The notes under the pieces: model-generated
Database searches by the model: none
What the model was told of the DNA's origin: nothing
The model's input: the letters and a program-made list of their open reading frames with translations, nothing else
Position numbers and translations under genes: made by a program
In this document: one piece after another, positions 1-6,505 of the stretch
Numbering within the stretch: position 1 is the stretch's first letter
Layout: every line of letters begins with the position of its first letter
Assembly (NCBI GenBank): GCA_021791335.1
Contig: JAJYWS010000035.1
Span: 1 to 41,102, forward strand
Length of the DNA stretch: 41,102 nucleotides
Source: Thermoplasmata archaeon
GTDB taxonomy: Archaea > Thermoplasmatota > Thermoplasmata > Lutacidiplasmatales > UBA184
Direction of reading: 5' to 3'

Positions 1-54
1 TTCGTGAAGGGTGTGCAGAAGCACAGGATTCTGCTTGTGGACGGTTTGCCCCAT
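1..54 (-). CDS. Possible 5' end of a gene running off the left edge
   Basis: Read on the minus strand, an ATG at 54-52 opens a frame that stays open to the window edge and gives MGQTVHKQNPVLLHTLHE. The only reasons to believe it are its ordinary residue mix in a region where other frames are rich in Arg, Pro and Gly, and a TATA-like element (83-90) about 30 nt upstream, the spacing seen for many genes in this window. Eighteen residues are too few to assign a family. The plus-strand frame over the same bases is also open but becomes Arg-rich and stops near 150. Treat this as a lead only. Confidence 0.35.
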   Translation of the reverse strand, partial: MGQTVHKQNPVLLHTLHE

Positions 55-539
55 AGACGGAGGGCCCTCGACAGGGGCTCCCGATATAAGCGTTGCTCGG
101 GGTTTCGGGCCGCCGGGCATGGGTGGAGGCTCCGGGCGACCGCCCGGGGTTGACCACGAATCCGGCTTCCTCCGAGTCGTCGCCCGACTCATCTTAGGGT
201 CATCGCCGGCCGACCGACACTCTGAACTCCGGACCCGGTCGGGTCGCGGGACTCTGCGGCCCCTGCGATGGGTGGCCGGGGGCGTTCATTTCAGCCACAC
301 GACGACCGGGAGCATGGATTTCGGCGAGCCCGCTCTGGCATCCCAGCGGAGGACCTCCGCTCCTCTCCGCCTCGGAGGCCGGCCACTCCCGGCTGACCGA
401 GCGGGAGAGGGGAACTCGGGCGGGGTAGGGTGCCCTGAGCTCCGACGGCTCCTCGGAGGATGGGGAGGTGGGCGCAAGTTGCGGTGGGAGGCCCGGGTCG
501 ATGGGGGCGGCGCCGGCCCCTTCCCGTCCCAGCGAACGG
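55..539. other. Stretch with no recognisable gene
   Basis: About 485 nt. Open frames exist on both strands (plus 11-616 and minus 200-559), but their translations are Pro/Arg/Gly/Ser-rich with no domain, typical of GC-rich non-coding sequence. I looked for tRNA T-arm motifs, SRP RNA and RNase P RNA signatures and saw none. The TATA-like element at 83-90 and the PRC-barrel promoter at 540 bound it. A long untranslated region or an unrecognised small RNA cannot be excluded. Confidence 0.4.
83..90 (-). promoter_or_regulatory. TATA-like element for the left-edge gene
   Basis: The minus strand reads CTTATATC about 30 nt before the ATG at 54. This matches the spacing of the other TATA boxes in this window and would give a nearly leaderless transcript. 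Confidence 0.35.
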
Positions 540-547
540 TTAAATAT
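540..547 (+). promoter_or_regulatory. TATA box upstream of PRC-barrel gene
   Basis: TTAAATAT is centred about 33 nt before the ATG at 577, placing transcription start near 570. A short GAGG lies just upstream of the ATG (568-571). Confidence 0.6.
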
Positions 548-576
548 CGTCCCACCCAACGGGAAGCGAGGGCGAC

Positions 577-819
577 ATGCGAAAGTTCGTCACCGAGCTT
601 CGCGGCAAGACCGTGATGACCAACGACGGACAGATCCTGGGCTTGATCGACAACTTCGTCGTGGACACCTCCACCGGTGGCATCGCCCATGTCCTCGTGA
701 CCCCGAGTGAAGACGTCGAGGCTCGTCTTTTCCAGAACGACAGTGTCGGGCGGCTGGTGCTCCCCTTCAAGAGCATGCGGGCCGTTAAGGATGTTGTCGT
801 GATGGAACTTGGAAAGTAA
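577..819 (+). CDS. Small PRC-barrel domain protein
   Basis: An 80-residue protein made up almost entirely of one PRC-barrel domain (a small beta-barrel also found in RimM and photosynthetic reaction-centre H subunits). The N-terminal strand pattern (F-V-T-E-L-R-G-K-T-V-M), the G-Q-I-L-G-L-I-D-N-F-V-V-D turn and the hydrophobic last strand (KDVVVMEL) fit the stand-alone archaeal PRC-barrel family. Such proteins are common in Euryarchaeota and linked to RNA metabolism or cell division, but no role can be set from this sequence. The ATG at 577 lies about 33 nt after a TATA box. The next gene starts inside its 3' end, so the two are probably co-transcribed. Confidence 0.85.
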   Translation: MRKFVTELRGKTVMTNDGQILGLIDNFVVDTSTGGIAHVLVTPSEDVEARLFQNDSVGRLVLPFKSMRAVKDVVVMELGK

Positions 820-1636
820 CCCTTCCCCCGCCCTCGTCTCGGTGGTCGTCACCGTTCGGAACGAGGCTCCCAACCTGCGTCGCCTCCTTGAGAGTCTGGT
901 CCCGCAGGAACCTCCGTTCGAAGTGCTGATCGTCGATGCCCTGAGTCGGGACGGCACCTTCCAGATCGCCCGCGAGTTTGCCGAGCGTTCTCCGGAGACC
1001 TTCCGGGCCTGGCAGAGCCCCGGGTCCCGGGGGCAGGGCCGTAACGCGGCCGCGGCGCGGGCTCGGGGCGACGGCCTTGCCTTCATCGATGGGGACTGCA
1101 TCGCCGACTCGGCGTGGCTGGCCCGGATCCGACAGGGGCTCGCCCGGTCGGCCGTGGTGGCCGGCCGGACCGTCCCGATGGGCTCCTCGGCCTTCGGGGA
1201 GCTCGATCGGGTCGAACTCTATCAGGACGGGAATGACGTGAGCTACCCTTCGTGCAACCTCGGGTACCGTACCGAGCTCTTCCGCCGACTCGGCGGATTC
1301 GACGCCCGCTTCATCACGGCCGAGGACATCGACCTGAACCTCCGGGCGGTCCGGGCGGGGGCGCAGATCCTCTACGACCCGAGGGCGGTCGTCCTCCACC
1401 GGGTTCGACCCACGGTCCTTCGCTTCCTCTACCAGGCGTTCTGGAACGGGTACGGCCGCAAGCAGCTGACGGAGAAGCACGGCACCCTGTGGGGCCACTA
1501 CCGGGTGCGCCGGCTCCTTCGGCACCAACGCTCGGTCCTCGCCATCTTCCGGATGGCGGCGGCGCTCGTCGGGTACCTCACCCGGGTGGCGACGGGGGGA
1601 GATCGTCGCCTGGACCGGTCGGCTCCGGGGCGGTAG
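809..1636 (+). CDS. Family 2 glycosyltransferase
   Basis: A 275-residue GT-A fold glycosyltransferase. It opens with the usual beta strand and motif (VSVVVTVRNEA, residues 10-20), followed by EVLIVDALSRDGT (38-50). The DxD metal/nucleotide-sugar site is IDGDC (D94, D96) and the probable catalytic acid region is TAEDIDLNLR (E172-D173). No transmembrane segment is evident, so it probably acts at the inner membrane face on a lipid-linked or protein acceptor. Donor and acceptor cannot be told. The proposed start is a TTG at 809, overlapping the PRC-barrel gene by 11 nt; a GTG near 840 would cut into the first strand. The 3' end overlaps the convergent HAD gene by 59 nt. Confidence 0.85.
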   Translation: MESNPSPALVSVVVTVRNEAPNLRRLLESLVPQEPPFEVLIVDALSRDGTFQIAREFAERSPETFRAWQSPGSRGQGRNAAAARARGDGLAFIDGDCIADSAWLARIRQGLARSAVVAGRTVPMGSSAFGELDRVELYQDGNDVSYPSCNLGYRTELFRRLGGFDARFITAEDIDLNLRAVRAGAQILYDPRAVVLHRVRPTVLRFLYQAFWNGYGRKQLTEKHGTLWGHYRVRRLLRHQRSVLAIFRMAAALVGYLTRVATGGDRRLDRSAPGR

Positions 1637-2390
1637 GCCCGACCCGTCCCTCGGGGGCGGGGGGTCGCCGAAGCGCGGCCTCGAGCGCGTCGAGCGTGAG
1701 GATGCGGTCCTCGGTCACATGGGGCCACATCTCCCGTCGATCGAGGAGGATCGATCGGAGGCCCGTCCGCGCGGCGGCGTGGACATCGCTCCAGAAGAGG
1801 TCGCCCACATAGGCGGTCTTGCGTCGGGGGGTGCCGAGCCGGTCGGTCGCACTCCTAAAGGCGCCGGGAGCAGGAGGATAGGTGCCGGCGCCGTCCTCGC
1901 CCGTCAGGAGGAGCAGCCGCTCGTCCAACTCGGCGCGTCGCAGGATCCGCCGGGCGGTCTCCAGGGGCAGCGGGGTGAGGATGCCGAGCCGCAGACCGGC
2001 GCGGCGCCAGGCCTCGAGTCGGGGCCGGACCTCGGGGAAGGTCTCAATGGGACCCGAGGGGCGCAGGAACCGGGCGACGACCGCCTCGCTCTCCTCCTTC
2101 GGCAGGGGTCGGCCCGCAAGGCCGTCCAGGATCGACGCGAGGTGGATCCGCAGGTCGTCCGGGGTCACGGGAGGGGCCCGTCCGACCAGGCCCGACCAGC
2201 GGCGTCGGTCCCAGGCCTTCAACGCCCGCTTGAGGACCGCCTGGGCGTGCCCCGGGGCGAGCCGGGGGCCGTTGGGTCGCCAGGCCCACTGCCACTGGAG
2301 GACCGTATGGACCGGGACCAGCACATCGTCCAGATCGAAGAGGAGCCCCTCGACCGGGAGCTCGCCGGGCGCCGAGGGGGGATCCGGCAT
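1578..2390 (-). CDS. HAD-superfamily hydrolase (atypical motif III)
   Basis: A 270-residue HAD protein. Motif I is FDLDDVL (nucleophile D19, acid/base D21), motif II is probably ILTPLP, and motif IV is YVGDLFWSDVHAA. The Lys normally found before the Px(P)xxF segment of motif III is missing here (T-Y-P-P-A-P-G-A-F), so another basic residue must serve or activity is altered. The cap region lies between residues ~30 and 130. The last 25 residues are Pro/Gly-rich low complexity and lie in the 59-nt overlap with the glycosyltransferase. It starts 3 nt after the coiled-coil gene ends, so the two probably form an operon. A phosphatase of small metabolites is likely; the substrate is unknown. Confidence 0.8.
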   Translation of the reverse strand: MPDPPSAPGELPVEGLLFDLDDVLVPVHTVLQWQWAWRPNGPRLAPGHAQAVLKRALKAWDRRRWSGLVGRAPPVTPDDLRIHLASILDGLAGRPLPKEESEAVVARFLRPSGPIETFPEVRPRLEAWRRAGLRLGILTPLPLETARRILRRAELDERLLLLTGEDGAGTYPPAPGAFRSATDRLGTPRRKTAYVGDLFWSDVHAAARTGLRSILLDRREMWPHVTEDRILTLDALEAALRRPPAPEGRVGPTAPEPTGPGDDLPPSPPG

Positions 2391-2393
2391 GGC

Positions 2394-3257
2394 TCAGTCG
2401 CGACCGGATTTCTGGAGTTCCAGCAGGTCCTCGGTCGAGACCTTCTCCCCCTTCTTGAGCCGGGCCAGAAAGTCCTCTTCCCGGGGAGGTTCGGCCTCCG
2501 ACCAGGCCATCGGTCCCCGACCGCCCCGGGCGGCGTAGAGCAGCTTCTCGATATCGCGCACCTCCTCGATGGCGGCGATGTGGCCCCGGTGGGCCTCGTC
2601 GGCCTTGCCCTTGACCTCGATCAGGCGGGCCTGGATCTCGTCGGCCTGCCGGCGCAGGTCGTCGACCTGTTCGTAGAGGGTGACCATCGCCTCGTGCTCC
2701 CGCTGGGCCTCGTCGGCGAACTGGCCGACGGCGGCATGGTGCCGTTCCGCCTCCTCGTGCGCCTCGTTCATCGCCTGGAGGGCCTGATCGATCTCGGGGT
2801 CCTGGCGCAGCTGGTCGTCCTGCTCCCGGATCCCGGCCTCGAGCCGCTTCATCTCCTCGATGAGCCGGCGCTCGGCGTCCGGAGTGAGGGCCGTCGTCAT
2901 GTGCCTAAACTCGAGCTCCTTGAGCTCCTTGCGGAGCCTCCAGACGGGGACCGCGCCCGGCCGGGGGGCGCGGGATCGCTTGAGTTCCTGGACCCGGTCC
3001 CCGGCCTCCTGGAGCTTGCGGTTCCACTCCTCCCGGAGCCGCTTCTCCTCGCGGACGCTCGCGTTCAGTTCGTCACGGTGGCGCCGGTGCTCCTGGGCCT
3101 CGGCGCTCTTGGCGCGGAGCAGCTGGAGCAGATCGGCCCGTTCGTCCGCCACCGCCCGGGCGGCGGCGTTGAGGTCGTCGCGTTGGGCCCGCAACTGGTC
3201 GGCCCGTGCGTTCGATTCGGCGTGCTTCCGCTCTAGTTCTTCGGTCGCGTCGGTCAC
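2394..3257 (-). CDS. Archaeal coiled-coil protein (COG1340-like)
   Basis: About 287 residues, nearly all heptad-type coiled coil rich in Glu, Arg, Gln and Ala. A short non-coiled break occurs around the R-A-P-R-P-G-A-V-P-V-W segment and a compact C-terminal tail ends in LKKGEKVSTEDLLELQKSG. This layout resembles the archaeal coiled-coil family COG1340, often mis-annotated as phosphoserine phosphatase, whose function is unknown. The open frame extends upstream to 3434, but those residues are non-coding in character and would lie upstream of the minus-strand TATA box at 3315-3322. The GTG at 3257 is therefore preferred, leaving a leader of about 36 nt. It heads an operon with the HAD gene. Confidence 0.7.
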   Translation of the reverse strand: MTDATEELERKHAESNARADQLRAQRDDLNAAARAVADERADLLQLLRAKSAEAQEHRRHRDELNASVREEKRLREEWNRKLQEAGDRVQELKRSRAPRPGAVPVWRLRKELKELEFRHMTTALTPDAERRLIEEMKRLEAGIREQDDQLRQDPEIDQALQAMNEAHEEAERHHAAVGQFADEAQREHEAMVTLYEQVDDLRRQADEIQARLIEVKGKADEAHRGHIAAIEEVRDIEKLLYAARGGRGPMAWSEAEPPREEDFLARLKKGEKVSTEDLLELQKSGRD

Positions 3258-3314
3258 TCGGACACCGCCGGGAAAGTTCCCATGCTTCGAGGCGACTTTC
3301 GAGAAATGCCCTTC

Positions 3315-3322
3315 ATATAAAG
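3315..3322 (-). promoter_or_regulatory. TATA box for coiled-coil/HAD operon
   Basis: The minus strand reads CTTTATAT. Predicted transcription start is near 3293, giving a leader of ~36 nt before the GTG at 3257. Confidence 0.6.
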
Positions 3323-3384
3323 GCTTCCGCGCCCGGCGGGGTCGGCGTCCCGGGGGCTCCGCGGATTTCCGACTCCGCGTCAGG

Positions 3385-3392
3385 CTAATATC
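3385..3392 (+). promoter_or_regulatory. TATA box for herA
   Basis: CTAATATC is centred ~26 nt before the GTG at 3415, so the mRNA is expected to be leaderless. This supports 3415 over the more upstream start codons. Confidence 0.6.
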
Positions 3393-3414
3393 GGAGCCGC
3401 CCGCTCCTCGAAGC

Positions 3415-4863
3415 GTGGAGGAAGTCGGACGCATCTTCGGGGATGTGGGGCTCGGCCAGTTCCAGCTCTCCCTGACCCTGCCGGTCGAGCGGGGGGACTA
3501 CCTGGCGGTCGAGGACGAACTCCATGGGCCGGTCCTCTGCCAGCTCGACGATCTCCATCGGAAGAGCGACCTCAACCTCGACCGGGCCCGTCAGCTGGTG
3601 CCGTCCCAGGAAGCGACGGTGCAGGAGACGCTCCTCGGGACGGCCCGGATCATCGGCTACCGGGACGGCCAGGGACTGGTCAAGCTGCCGACGATCCCGT
3701 TCCGCTCCGGGGCCCACGTCTTCCGGGCGGAGGAGCCGCTCATCGCCGCGGTCCTCGGACTGACCCACAAGCTCGACGCGGGCGCCTACGTCGGCCTTCT
3801 GCGCAACCATCGGCTGCGGGTCGAGCTCGACATCAACCAGCTGGTCCAGCGGCACGTGAGCGTCCTCGCCAAGACCGGCGGCGGCAAGAGCTACCTCCTG
3901 GGGGTCCTCATCGAGGAGCTCTTGCGCCACAAGGTGACCTGCGTCATCATCGATCCCCACGGCGAGTACGGGTCGCTGAGGGTCCCGGCCGAGAAGAACG
4001 GGGTCCACGCCCGGTTCGGGGTCGAGTCCCAGGGGTTCGGCCGGCAGGTCCAGGAGTACTCCCCCGATCCCACCCTGAACCCTTCCGCGAAGCCCCTCAC
4101 CTTTTCGCTCCGCCACATCGATCCCCGGGACCTGCTGGTCTTCATGGGCCTCACGAACGTGAAGACCTACCTCGCCCCCCTCAAGCAGATCATCGAGGCG
4201 GTCGAGGCGAGCCGCCCCGACTACACGATGAAGGATCTGGTCCGGGCCGCCGATGCCCTCGAGGGCGCGGTCGGGGATCAACTGCGGGAACGGCTCGAAT
4301 ACCTCGAGCAGACCAAGCTGCTCGCGCCGCAGGGGACCAGCCTGAACGACCTCGTCCAGAAGGGGGAGGCCACCCTGGTGAACCTCCGCGGGGTGGCGCC
4401 CGATGTCCAGGAACTGGTGGTCGCCCGGATCGCCACGACGCTCTTCGAGAACCGGAAGAAGGGCCGGATCCCCCCCCTCTTCCTGGTCATCGAGGAGGCC
4501 CATAACTTTGCCCCCCAACAGGGCACGGCCACCTGTTCCCGGATCCTCAAGAACATCGCGAGCGAGGGTCGGAAGTTCGGCCTCGGGCTGTGCGTCGTGA
4601 CCCAGCGGGCCGCCCGGATCGACAAGAGCGTCCTTTCGCAGTGCAATACCCAGCTGATCCTCCAGGTGACCAACCCGCTCGACCTCAAGGCGATCGCCCA
4701 GTCGATCGAGGGCCTCACCGCCGGCATGACCGAGATGATCCAGTCGCTCCCGGTCGGCGTCGCGCTGGTGACCGGCGGCGGCTACCACACGCCGCTCTTC
4801 TGCGAGGTCCGTCCCCGGGCGACCCGCCACGGCGGCGAGAGCGTCCGGATCGTCGAGAACTGA
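3415..4863 (+). CDS. herA: HerA-type ATP-dependent DNA translocase/helicase
   Basis: A 482-residue HerA/FtsK-superfamily hexameric ATPase. It has an N-terminal HAS barrel (residues ~1-110), Walker A LAKTGGGKSYLLG (~151-163), IIDPHGEYGSL, Walker B LFLVIEEAHNF (~355-365), and the sensor/arginine region SEGRKFGLGLCVVTQRAARID. HerA works with the nuclease NurA and with Mre11-Rad50 to resect DNA ends for homologous recombination. In many archaea these four genes are adjacent; none of the partners is next to this copy. The frame is open far upstream (to 2860), but that part is antisense to the coiled-coil gene. The GTG at 3415 sits one TATA-to-start distance from 3385-3392. Confidence 0.9.
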   Translation: MEEVGRIFGDVGLGQFQLSLTLPVERGDYLAVEDELHGPVLCQLDDLHRKSDLNLDRARQLVPSQEATVQETLLGTARIIGYRDGQGLVKLPTIPFRSGAHVFRAEEPLIAAVLGLTHKLDAGAYVGLLRNHRLRVELDINQLVQRHVSVLAKTGGGKSYLLGVLIEELLRHKVTCVIIDPHGEYGSLRVPAEKNGVHARFGVESQGFGRQVQEYSPDPTLNPSAKPLTFSLRHIDPRDLLVFMGLTNVKTYLAPLKQIIEAVEASRPDYTMKDLVRAADALEGAVGDQLRERLEYLEQTKLLAPQGTSLNDLVQKGEATLVNLRGVAPDVQELVVARIATTLFENRKKGRIPPLFLVIEEAHNFAPQQGTATCSRILKNIASEGRKFGLGLCVVTQRAARIDKSVLSQCNTQLILQVTNPLDLKAIAQSIEGLTAGMTEMIQSLPVGVALVTGGGYHTPLFCEVRPRATRHGGESVRIVEN

Positions 4864-4888
4864 ACGACGGACCGGACCGCCGGGCGGC

Positions 4889-5263
4889 TCAGATCTGGGA
4901 GCGCAGCTTCTGGCGGTCGACCCGGATCCCGGCCGGCGTGAGGCAGAGCAGGTTCTTCGCGATCCCCGCGACGTCCCCGCCGGTGTCCTTCGTGATGTTC
5001 TTGAGGTCAAGGCTCATGCGGCGGACCGCCACCGCGTCGTTCGCGATCGACGTGATGTCCAGGATGACGATGTCCCCCTGGTAGGTCCACTTCGCGGCGG
5101 CGTGGACATCATCGTAGCGGAGGATCTCCGCCATCCGGACCGACGCCTTGGTTCCGGCGAACGCCTCCCCGGGATCTTCCGTGGCGCCCAAATCGATGAA
5201 GCTGCCCTCTTCCAGGATATCCGAACTGTGGCGCCTTCGAAGCAATCCGCTCTTCCGCATCAT
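4889..5263 (-). CDS. sepF: Archaeal SepF cell-division protein
   Basis: A 124-residue protein whose residues ~40-119 match the SepF (DUF552) fold. They run V-R-M-A-E-I-L-R-Y-D-D, then GDIVILDITSI (63-73), then the Arg-containing helix AVAVRRMSLDLKNI, then TGGDVAGIAKNLLCLTP (94-110) with the glycines of the dimer interface, then GIRVDRQKL. SepF anchors FtsZ to the membrane in FtsZ-dividing archaea. The short basic N-terminus (MMRKSGLLRRR) is the expected membrane-binding segment. It overlaps the end of the NMD3 gene by 4 nt (ATGA), so translational coupling is likely. It is the last gene of the minus-strand DUF424-NMD3-SepF group. Confidence 0.85.
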   Translation of the reverse strand: MMRKSGLLRRRHSSDILEEGSFIDLGATEDPGEAFAGTKASVRMAEILRYDDVHAAAKWTYQGDIVILDITSIANDAVAVRRMSLDLKNITKDTGGDVAGIAKNLLCLTPAGIRVDRQKLRSQI

Positions 5264-6102
5264 GGAGCGACCGACCCGTCCTCGGGGGTTCGAACCCGGG
5301 GGCGCTTCTTAAGGGTATTGTTCCAAGCGGCGGTCCTCCGACCGACCCGCGGCGCAGGGTCCGCGGGGTCGGCCGGTCGCGGGAACCGGAGGCAGAAGGT
5401 CACCCGGTAGACATCCTCGCCGTGCCGCCGGCCCACCAGGGTCGCCGACTCCTTGAGATCGGCACCGGCCCGTTGCTTGGCGAGCTTGGCCATCGCCCGG
5501 GCCATCAGGGTATCGGTGAAGAACAGGTCCCAACCCTCGGGGAGGGCCTCCCGCCAGGAGATCGCCCGCGTCCAGTCCGGCCGGCCCTCCCGGGCCACGG
5601 CGTCCCACTGGCCGGCCAACCGATCCCGCCGCTCCTCGGCCCGTTCGTGGCGGCTCCCTTCCTCGGTCCGGACCTGGATCACCGCGGTGTAGTAGTGGCC
5701 GGTCTTCCGGCTGCAGTCCACACACGGACGCCGTTCGACCCGGACGGTGACGGCCAGGTCGGCGATCCGCTCCTGCTCCCGGAACCTAAGGTGGACCCGG
5801 GCCCGGTACTCCCGAAGGGCCGGACGGTGGGCCACCTCGGTCCACTCGACGCGGCGGACCCCGACTTCCGGGTGGACGCGCAGGAGCGGGGTGAGGTCCT
5901 CGGCCGTAAGGAGCATCGAAGAGTTCTGCCGGACCCAGGTCGGCCCGACCTTCCGGGCGCCGCAGACCGGGCAGAGGATGACGGTCGGATCGGCCACCAG
6001 CTCGACCGGGGTCGTTCGCTCCGCGGCGCAGCGGCTGCACACCCCGTCGACCAAGGGGACCCCGGTCGATCCGCAGACGACGCAGAACTCTCCCCCCGCC
6101 AT
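5260..6102 (-). CDS. nmd3: NMD3-family ribosome-associated zinc protein
   Basis: 280 residues. The N-terminal half carries paired zinc knuckles: CVVC and CSRC (C7, C10, C22, C25), then CPVC (C44, C47) with CVDC (C127, C130) followed by SRKTGHYYTAVIQVR. This is the diagnostic arrangement of NMD3. In eukaryotes NMD3 is the 60S export adaptor; the archaeal protein presumably binds the large subunit during assembly, and its function is little studied. The C-terminal part (150-260) resembles the eIF5A/L21e-like portion. The last ~30 residues are basic and low complexity. It lies 17 nt downstream of DUF424 and overlaps SepF by 4 nt. Confidence 0.85.
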   Translation of the reverse strand: MAGGEFCVVCGSTGVPLVDGVCSRCAAERTTPVELVADPTVILCPVCGARKVGPTWVRQNSSMLLTAEDLTPLLRVHPEVGVRRVEWTEVAHRPALREYRARVHLRFREQERIADLAVTVRVERRPCVDCSRKTGHYYTAVIQVRTEEGSRHERAEERRDRLAGQWDAVAREGRPDWTRAISWREALPEGWDLFFTDTLMARAMAKLAKQRAGADLKESATLVGRRHGEDVYRVTFCLRFPRPADPADPAPRVGRRTAAWNNTLKKRPRVRTPEDGSVAP

Positions 6103-6119
6103 CGCTTCCCCCGTCGTCT

Positions 6120-6440
6120 TCAGTGCGGCACCGTGAAGATCTCGGCGTGGGGCACCCCGCCGAGGCGGCCCGTGCCTTCGGCGGTCACGAGGCCGAGCTC
6201 ATACGCCAGCGCCAGCGTCCGCTCCCCGAGCAGGTTCGCGATCGTCGCCCGTTGGAGGGCCCATTCGATCTCCTCCCGTCCCACCGGCCGGTCCCCGTAG
6301 AATTGCGGCGAGACGGTGACGGTGTGGCCCCGGTTCCCGACGGGCAGCTGACGCCCCAAAAGGTCGCCGTCGCAGATGGCGACGACCGTCTCGGCCCGGA
6401 TCCGGTGGACCCGCATCACCCATCCCTCCGCCCCGGTCAT
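6120..6440 (-). CDS. DUF424 family protein
   Basis: A 106-residue archaeal protein of the DUF424 family. Recognisable features are RVHRIRAETVVAICDGDLLGR near the N-terminus, a middle helix (E-E-I-E-W-A-L-Q-R-A-T-I-A-N-L-L-G-E-R) and the C-terminal IGG-type signature, here LGGVPHAEIF. The biochemical function of the family is unknown. The position upstream of NMD3 suggests a link to translation or ribosome assembly. The start could be the ATG at 6440 or a second ATG eight codons later. The first lies ~39 nt from a TATA-like element and is used here. Confidence 0.8.
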   Translation of the reverse strand: MTGAEGWVMRVHRIRAETVVAICDGDLLGRQLPVGNRGHTVTVSPQFYGDRPVGREEIEWALQRATIANLLGERTLALAYELGLVTAEGTGRLGGVPHAEIFTVPH

Positions 6441-6474
6441 GGTGCCGCCGTCCGAGGGGGCACGGAGGCGGGTT

Positions 6475-6484
6475 GTTAAGAAAT
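6475..6484 (-). promoter_or_regulatory. TATA-like element for DUF424-nmd3-sepF
   Basis: The minus strand reads ATTTCTTAAC in the 65-nt gap between mcm and the DUF424 gene, about 39 nt before the ATG at 6440. Confidence 0.45.
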
Positions 6485-6505
6485 CGCCGGTGGTCCGGGC
6501 GCGCG

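Noticed and set aside
11-616. 201-aa plus-strand frame at the left edge
   Set aside because: Gly/Pro/Arg/Ser-rich with no motif; it runs into the PRC-barrel gene in another frame and lacks a promoter at a sensible distance.
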